This document shows positions 3,537-7,268 of a stretch of DNA of 7,268 bases, one piece after another. Under the pieces are notes generated by a model. That model saw only the letters and a program-made list of their open reading frames with translations, did not search any database and was not told the origin of the DNA. A program made the position numbers and the translations under genes. Position 1 is the stretch's first letter; each line of letters begins with the position of its first letter. Source of the DNA: Lachnoclostridium sp. UBA7482 (lineage in GTDB: Bacteria > Bacillota > Clostridia > Lachnospirales > Lachnospiraceae). Where the stretch lies: the NCBI GenBank assembly GCA_002479645.1, contig DLOO01000073.1, positions 18,795 to 26,062 of the forward strand, written 5' to 3'.

Positions 3537-5492
3537 ATGTCATATATCAAATACGCAGTTAGTTTATTATTGATGCTCGTAGGCGTCTGGCTTTCGGTAG
3601 AACTATACCAGATGCATCTGCAAAACGTTGGAGAATTCATAGAAATCTCGGCATACACAAAAGAGGAGGCGGATGCGGAGGACTATATCCGGGAATTGCT
3701 GGAAAGGGCGGAAGCGGCGTCGGTTCATATTGTTTTTGCAAATGACAAAGTAGAAAAAAATGGTGAGCAGCGGCTTACCTTTTATTGCGAAGAAGACATG
3801 CAGGAAACATTGCAGAAGGACTTCTGGTACAAAGAGGGCGTGCTGAAAAGTATTTTCTTTGGAACCACAGTTGTGAATTATAAGGCGCTGTCTGATATAA
3901 ATATTAAGAATTTTACAAAAGGCGATTACGCTTGTTATCCAGTTGGAGAAGAAGGCGCGGTAGAGAATTTTCTTGTTTCATGGCAGCAGGATGGAAATCA
4001 GATCCTCCGGGAAAAAAAGCTTGTGAAAAGCACCATCCGAATCTACCTGATCATTTTGTGGAGCCTGATCGGATGTATCATTACGTGTATGACCGTCTTT
4101 GAACGAATGCTTGGGAGAAAGGAATTCTTTGTACGTCTTACGATTGGAGAAAGTCTGACAAGAAATTCATTGATTCATATGGCGGCCGATACCGTGATGT
4201 ATTTTTTGACAGTATCTGCGGCGGCGGTTGTGATTGCGCTTTTATGCGGGAGAGTCTGTTTTCCGGGGTATGCGTATCTTACTGCCGGAATCTTATCGCT
4301 AATCAGTGTGGGACTGTATGTTTCTTTGATGAATAACAGCTTCCGATATGCATTCTCAAATGCCATGATGTCGGAGGACACGTTACTGTTCGGACATTTT
4401 TTGCTGGCATGTTTTATCGGCATGTTTTTACTGCTGTTCTCGTTTAGCTGCGTGCAATATAAGGACTATCACAGAGTGGCGGAGCAGAAGCAATTCTATG
4501 AACACTTTGAGGGATATTATCGGGTCAGTTTTGAGCCGTACAAGGCGGAAATCATAAATGCATATTGGGAACATCCGGAGGATGCGGAGGATCCGTTCCT
4601 GCGTTCCAATATGGTCAATCGGAAGTTCTATGAAGAAGGATTGGGAAAAGGCGCTGTTTCGGTGCTGTGCACGTATGCTGACTTTTATGGAGCGAAGGTA
4701 TGCTATGTAAATAAAAACTGCCGCGAATACCTGGAAGAGAAGCTGGGGAGCGAAGCGGTAGCGGAGGACGGCGTTATCTGTTATTATCCGAAAAAATACA
4801 ATCAGAAAATGCTGGAGCAGTGGAAATTAGAAAACTATTTGTATGATCATACCGATTTGCCCGAGATGAAATGGGTTCCGTATGAAGCGGATGTGAAAGT
4901 AAGCACGACGGGGTATTTGGACGACTTTAATATGGTTGTCAATCCGATATTTGTGCTGGATCCGGCAACCTCCTATGAGACGGATCATTGGAAGAGCGAC
5001 ACAATGGTTCCCTATGCCGAAAACTATTATTGTAAGTGTACGGAAGAAGAGATTTTACAGTATGCGGCTGCAAATGACGTCAATGTGCACTATGAAGACG
5101 TTTACGGTTATTTTTATGAGTATTATGTGAAAGCCAGAAATAGTTTTTGGTGTATGTTTGGAATTTCCCTGATTCTTGCCGGGATGATTGTGTTTCTGCA
5201 AATGACGGTAATCCGATTGGAGTGCAGGGTAAACAATATCGAAATGGCAATAAAGAAGACTTTGGGGGTTTCCCTTTTTGAAAGATTTTTCAAGGTATAT
5301 GCGGTAACGATCGGAGCATCGATAGTGGGCGGCGGTTTTGCTATGATACTCATCCATCGTATGAGAAACCAGGTGCCTCTGTCTGTGATTGCCGTTACTG
5401 TGGTACTGATTGGAGTACAGCTGATACTGGTTTCCATTGCAGGAAGGAAGCTGGAGAAGGAATCTATACAGAGAGTATTAAAAAACGGGTAG
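3537..5492 (+). CDS. Bacteriocin-associated integral membrane protein (DUF1430 type), ABC permease of a lactococcin-972-like system
   Basis: A 651-residue protein, ATG 3537 with AGAGGA 9 nt upstream. Predicted helices are about 4-24, 166-186, 214-238, 242-264, 283-305, 537-557, 586-606 and 613-635, with large external loops at 25-165 and 306-535. The layout is two halves, each with one helix, a large loop and three helices. After the second helix of each half comes an FtsX/MacB-like coupling segment (RKEFFVRLTIGES about 194-206; NNIEMAIKKTLGVS about 566-579). Loop 2 holds six cysteines (378, 389, 395, 415, 499, 501). Length, arrangement and the ATPase 5 bp downstream match the permease paired with lactococcin-972 bacteriocins (from memory, TIGR01654/DUF1430), described as putative immunity or export. 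With the ATPase it probably forms the complex that exports the peptide or clears it from the cell surface; which of the two cannot be told from sequence. Confidence 0.85.
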   Translation: MSYIKYAVSLLLMLVGVWLSVELYQMHLQNVGEFIEISAYTKEEADAEDYIRELLERAEAASVHIVFANDKVEKNGEQRLTFYCEEDMQETLQKDFWYKEGVLKSIFFGTTVVNYKALSDINIKNFTKGDYACYPVGEEGAVENFLVSWQQDGNQILREKKLVKSTIRIYLIILWSLIGCIITCMTVFERMLGRKEFFVRLTIGESLTRNSLIHMAADTVMYFLTVSAAAVVIALLCGRVCFPGYAYLTAGILSLISVGLYVSLMNNSFRYAFSNAMMSEDTLLFGHFLLACFIGMFLLLFSFSCVQYKDYHRVAEQKQFYEHFEGYYRVSFEPYKAEIINAYWEHPEDAEDPFLRSNMVNRKFYEEGLGKGAVSVLCTYADFYGAKVCYVNKNCREYLEEKLGSEAVAEDGVICYYPKKYNQKMLEQWKLENYLYDHTDLPEMKWVPYEADVKVSTTGYLDDFNMVVNPIFVLDPATSYETDHWKSDTMVPYAENYYCKCTEEEILQYAAANDVNVHYEDVYGYFYEYYVKARNSFWCMFGISLILAGMIVFLQMTVIRLECRVNNIEMAIKKTLGVSLFERFFKVYAVTIGASIVGGGFAMILIHRMRNQVPLSVIAVTVVLIGVQLILVSIAGRKLEKESIQRVLKNG

Positions 5493-5497
5493 AGTTT

Positions 5498-6112
5498 ATG
5501 ATTGAATTACAGAATATCAAAAAACAATTTGAGGAGCATGTTGTTCTGGAACATCTTAATCTTAAAATTGAAGACGGAGAATTTGTCGTTCTGTCCGGTC
5601 CGAGCGGGTGCGGAAAGACAACGCTTCTTCACATGCTCGGAGGAATAGAGAATCCGACCTCCGGTAAAGTCCTTGTGAATGGGAAGGATATATCAAAAAA
5701 GAAAAACCTTATGCACTTCCTGAAAAACGAGGCGGCATTTTTATTCCAGAATTTTGCACTTGTGGATAAAAAAACAGTTCGGAAAAATCTTGAAATGATA
5801 CCGGAGGAGTCGAGAAGCGGCATTTCCGTACAGGAGGCGCTTGCGTATGTCGGTTTGTCGGGATTTGAGGGAAAATCCGTGTATAAATTATCGGGAGGAG
5901 AGCAGCAGCGAGTAGCGCTGGCGCGAATTCTGATGAAAAAATGTACCGTCATCTTGGCAGATGAACCTACGGGGTCTTTGGACAGAAAGAATGCGGACAT
6001 GGTTATGGATATCCTGAAGAACATGCATAGCGAGGGCAAGACAATTGTCATGGTTACGCATGAGGAACGGTATAAAAATATCGGAGACAGGGTACTTTGC
6101 CTGGCGGGTTAA
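5498..6112 (+). CDS. ABC transporter ATP-binding protein, lactococcin-972 group (MacB/LolD-like)
   Basis: A 204-residue cytoplasmic ATPase with every hallmark: Walker A GPSGCGKT (34-41), Q-loop Gln84 (FLFQNF), signature LSGGEQQR (131-138), Walker B VILADE (151-156) with catalytic Glu156, D-loop SLD (160-162) and switch His188 (VTHEE). It stops soon after the H-loop and is shorter than usual LolD or MacB domains of about 220-230 residues. This agrees with the short ATPases of lactococcin-972 loci (from memory, TIGR03608, about 206 residues). It starts 5 bp after the permease stop with a weak ribosome binding site (GGGTAGAG, mostly inside the permease end), so translation is probably coupled. 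A dimer would drive the FtsX-like permease. It is the last gene of the operon; a hairpin terminator lies at 6194-6232. Confidence 0.93.
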   Translation: MIELQNIKKQFEEHVVLEHLNLKIEDGEFVVLSGPSGCGKTTLLHMLGGIENPTSGKVLVNGKDISKKKNLMHFLKNEAAFLFQNFALVDKKTVRKNLEMIPEESRSGISVQEALAYVGLSGFEGKSVYKLSGGEQQRVALARILMKKCTVILADEPTGSLDRKNADMVMDILKNMHSEGKTIVMVTHEERYKNIGDRVLCLAG

Positions 6113-6193
6113 TTAGGACGAGTGTTTTTTCAAAGGATAAAAGTGGATTACGTACAGAGCTTTTGCGGTGTTATAAGAGCATAAATAAAAAGA

Positions 6194-6232
6194 ACCCCTT
6201 TCGCCTTGGTATCCTACCAAAACGAAGGGGGT
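6194..6232. terminator. Bidirectional terminator between the bacteriocin operon and upp
   Basis: ACCCCTTTCG (6194-6203) pairs with CGAAGGGGGT (6223-6232) with one G-U pair. After a 2x2 internal loop an inner stem TTGGTA/TACCAA (6206-6211, 6215-6220) closes a TCC loop. On the minus strand it is followed by TTCTTTTTATTTAT, a good U-tract for upp. On the plus strand ATTGTATTTT follows, a weaker tract for the operon. It sits between two convergent genes; the rest of 6113-6285 shows nothing else. Confidence 0.88.
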
Positions 6233-6285
6233 ATTGTATTTTGGGGATGATGTAATTCGTTATCTGCGCAGTCTCCGTACCGTTA

Positions 6286-6915
6286 TTACTTCGTACCGAA
6301 GATACGGTCGCCGGCGTCGCCAAGACCGGGAAGGATGTAGCCCTTCTCATTGAGGCGCTCGTCCATAGCACCGATGTAGATATCTACCTCGGGAAATGCT
6401 TCCTGCAACTTTTTCACACCTTCCGGAGCGGCAATCAGGCAAAGGAAGCGAATGCGCTGGATGCCATGATTGTGAAGCATCTTGATTGCTGCGATCGCGG
6501 AACCGCCGGTTGCGAGCATCGGGTCAACGACGAAGATGTCACGGTCTGCGGCGTCGGACGGAAGCTTGTAGAAATATTCAATCGGCTCAAGGGTCTCTTC
6601 GTTACGGTACATACCGATATGACCGACCTTGGCGCTCGGATTCATGCGGAGAATACCGTCGCACAGACCGATACCTGCACGGAGAATCGGAACAATGCAA
6701 AGCTTTTTGCCGGCAATTTCCTTTACCGTTGTCTTGCAAAGAGGGGTTTCAATCTCTTTGTCCGCAAGCGGCAAATCGCGGCTTGCTTCATAATAAATTA
6801 GTTCGGCAATCTCGTTTACCAATTCACGGAAATCCTTGGTAGAGGTTTCTTTTCTGCGAAGGATTCCAATCTTGTGCTGCAACAGCGGATGATCCATAAC
6901 TACAACTTTACCCAT
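6286..6915 (-). CDS. upp: Uracil phosphoribosyltransferase
   Basis: A 209-residue enzyme that makes UMP from uracil and PRPP in pyrimidine salvage. The start at 6915 ([10 protein letters not shown]) is chosen because AGGAGG lies 7 nt upstream and the length then equals the usual 208-209; an in-frame GTG at 6933 would place that site inside the gene. Seen: PILRAGIGL (76-84), [11 protein letters not shown] (101-111), the PRPP loop [12 protein letters not shown] (129-140) and the uracil-binding C-terminus [15 protein letters not shown] (193-207). The gene ends in tandem TAA TAA and a hairpin terminator. Composition is GC-richer than the bacteriocin genes, as in galM. It is transcribed alone toward the bacteriocin operon from its own promoter and looks fully intact. 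Confidence 0.97.
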   Translation of the reverse strand: MGKVVVMDHPLLQHKIGILRRKETSTKDFRELVNEIAELIYYEASRDLPLADKEIETPLCKTTVKEIAGKKLCIVPILRAGIGLCDGILRMNPSAKVGHIGMYRNEETLEPIEYFYKLPSDAADRDIFVVDPMLATGGSAIAAIKMLHNHGIQRIRFLCLIAAPEGVKKLQEAFPEVDIYIGAMDERLNEKGYILPGLGDAGDRIFGTK

Positions 6916-6929
6916 ATCTGCCTCCTCAT

Positions 6930-6942
6930 GCACATTATGTGC
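6930..6942. promoter_or_regulatory. Palindrome in the upp leader next to the ribosome binding site
   Basis: GCACAT (6930-6935), one base, then ATGTGC (6937-6942): a perfect 6-bp inverted repeat in the untranslated leader, a few bases upstream of the upp AGGAGG. The 1-nt centre prevents an RNA hairpin of full length, so a protein operator is the more natural reading. It may be chance. Confidence 0.3.
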
Positions 6943-6985
6943 TCGTATATTTTCGGATTGGGATTTGCCCTAATCTTTGTATTCT

Positions 6986-7014
6986 ATTATACGCTTATCC
7001 TATGAAAATGTCAA
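6986..7014 (-). promoter_or_regulatory. Consensus sigma-A promoter of upp
   Basis: Read on the minus strand: TTGACA (7014-7009), a 17-bp spacer and TATAAT (6991-6986), matching consensus at all twelve positions with optimal spacing. The expected start near 6979 gives a leader of about 64 nt before ATG 6915. No PyrR-type attenuator is visible in the leader; it holds only a weak bulged stem (6956-6962 with 6968-6975) and the palindrome at 6930-6942. Confidence 0.93.
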
Positions 7015-7056
7015 ATCGGAGAAGGGAGGACAAAGGGACGCGTGATATAATGTGCA

Positions 7057-7089
7057 AAAGGCAGCAAATCCCCTCGGACTGCTGCCTTT
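7057..7089 (-). terminator. Hairpin terminator of the minus-strand gene at the right edge
   Basis: AAAGGCAGCA (7057-7066) pairs with TGCTGCCTTT (7080-7089), a 10-bp stem with a 13-nt loop. Read on the minus strand it lies 24 nt past the TAG stop of the partial gene and is followed by TTTTGC. On the plus strand CTTTTATCCTTT follows, so it could work both ways. Confidence 0.78.
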
Positions 7090-7113
7090 GCTTTTATCCT
7101 TTATCTGGTGAAA

Positions 7114-7268
7114 CTATTTTACATTATGCTCTCTGAGAATCCTCTCAATCTCCGCAGGCTCTACCTCCAATTCGTCTGCAATCTGCTCGATGGTTTTTCC
7201 TTTTTGAAGCTTCTTGTGAATCAGGGAAAATAGTGTCTGCCGAACACCATCCTGAAAGCCGCCTTCGT
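7114..7268 (-). CDS. C-terminal end of a probable Rpn/PD-(D/E)XK-type transposase-nuclease family protein, 5' part outside window
   Basis: Fifty codons plus a TAG stop (7114-7116) are open to the right edge. The reading begins EGGFQDGVRQTLFSL and ends IERILREHNVK. It contains a short helix-turn-helix-like stretch (KGKTIEQIADELEVEPAEIERIL), the kind of charged tail found at the C-terminus of Rpn family recombination-promoting nucleases/putative transposases, which are multicopy in Lachnospiraceae. The catalytic nuclease domain would be outside the window, so the assignment is by tail style only. Any protein with a small DNA-binding-like C-terminal helix pair remains possible. A hairpin terminator follows it. 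Confidence 0.6.
   Translation of the reverse strand, partial: EGGFQDGVRQTLFSLIHKKLQKGKTIEQIADELEVEPAEIERILREHNVK

Noticed and set aside
6466..6842. Plus-strand open frames of 111 and 118 codons opposite upp
   Set aside because: They lie wholly antisense to a clear upp gene, have no convincing ribosome binding sites, and their translations are shadow-like (Arg/Cys-rich).
6916..6979. PyrR attenuator in the upp leader
   Set aside because: No PyrR anti-antiterminator consensus and no terminator hairpin with a U-run in the leader; only a short bulged stem.

Overview
The window looks like chromosomal DNA of a low-to-mid-GC Gram-positive gut Clostridia, probably Lachnospiraceae. This rests on the style of the GalM, Upp and Rpn-like C-terminal sequences, strong AGGAGG-type ribosome binding sites and sigma-A-type promoters; no species can be named. 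Two more GC-rich housekeeping pieces flank a more AT-rich accessory island. On the left is the 3' end of an aldose 1-epimerase gene (galM, 1-438, plus strand). On the right are upp (uracil phosphoribosyltransferase, minus strand) and the C-terminal codons of a probable Rpn/PD-(D/E)XK-type transposase-nuclease protein (minus strand).

The island (about 490-6112, plus strand) reads as a lactococcin-972-type bacteriocin system. Its order is promoter, secreted peptide precursor, single-pass membrane protein A, single-pass membrane protein B, large multi-pass permease (bacteriocin-associated 'DUF1430' type), then a short 204-residue ABC ATPase of the MacB/LolD-like type. The last two genes are the recognisable hallmark of lactococcin-972 loci. 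The peptide itself is only faintly like lactococcin 972: it is longer (about 106 mature residues) and carries two cysteines. Proteins A and B match no family I recognise; they appear to be distant paralogues and are candidates for immunity or accessory factors.

The front of this operon has been tandemly duplicated. Unit 1 (303-1712) and unit 2 (1713-3341) each begin inside the galM 3' end and run through repeats, promoter, leader, peptide gene, intercistronic hairpin, protein A and the start of protein B. Unit 2 is complete and runs directly into the permease and ATPase genes. Unit 1 is decaying: its peptide gene has a 4-nt frameshift that removes the C-terminal tail, and its protein B gene is a remnant with an internal deletion of about 200 bp. 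Its protein A gene is intact. The two A proteins are identical in residues 1-46 and nearly so from residue 88 to the end, with the differences packed into residues 47-87. The two peptides also differ mainly in parts of the mature region. This suggests paired diversification of peptide and immunity specificity.

Control signals: each unit has four direct repeats of about 10 bp ending in A-tracts just upstream of a promoter with a poor -35 and a good -10, then a conserved leader, then a hairpin between the peptide gene and gene A that probably adjusts peptide-to-downstream expression. A bidirectional hairpin terminator separates the island from upp, which has a perfect TTGACA-17-TATAAT promoter. 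No dedicated regulator gene is in the window.
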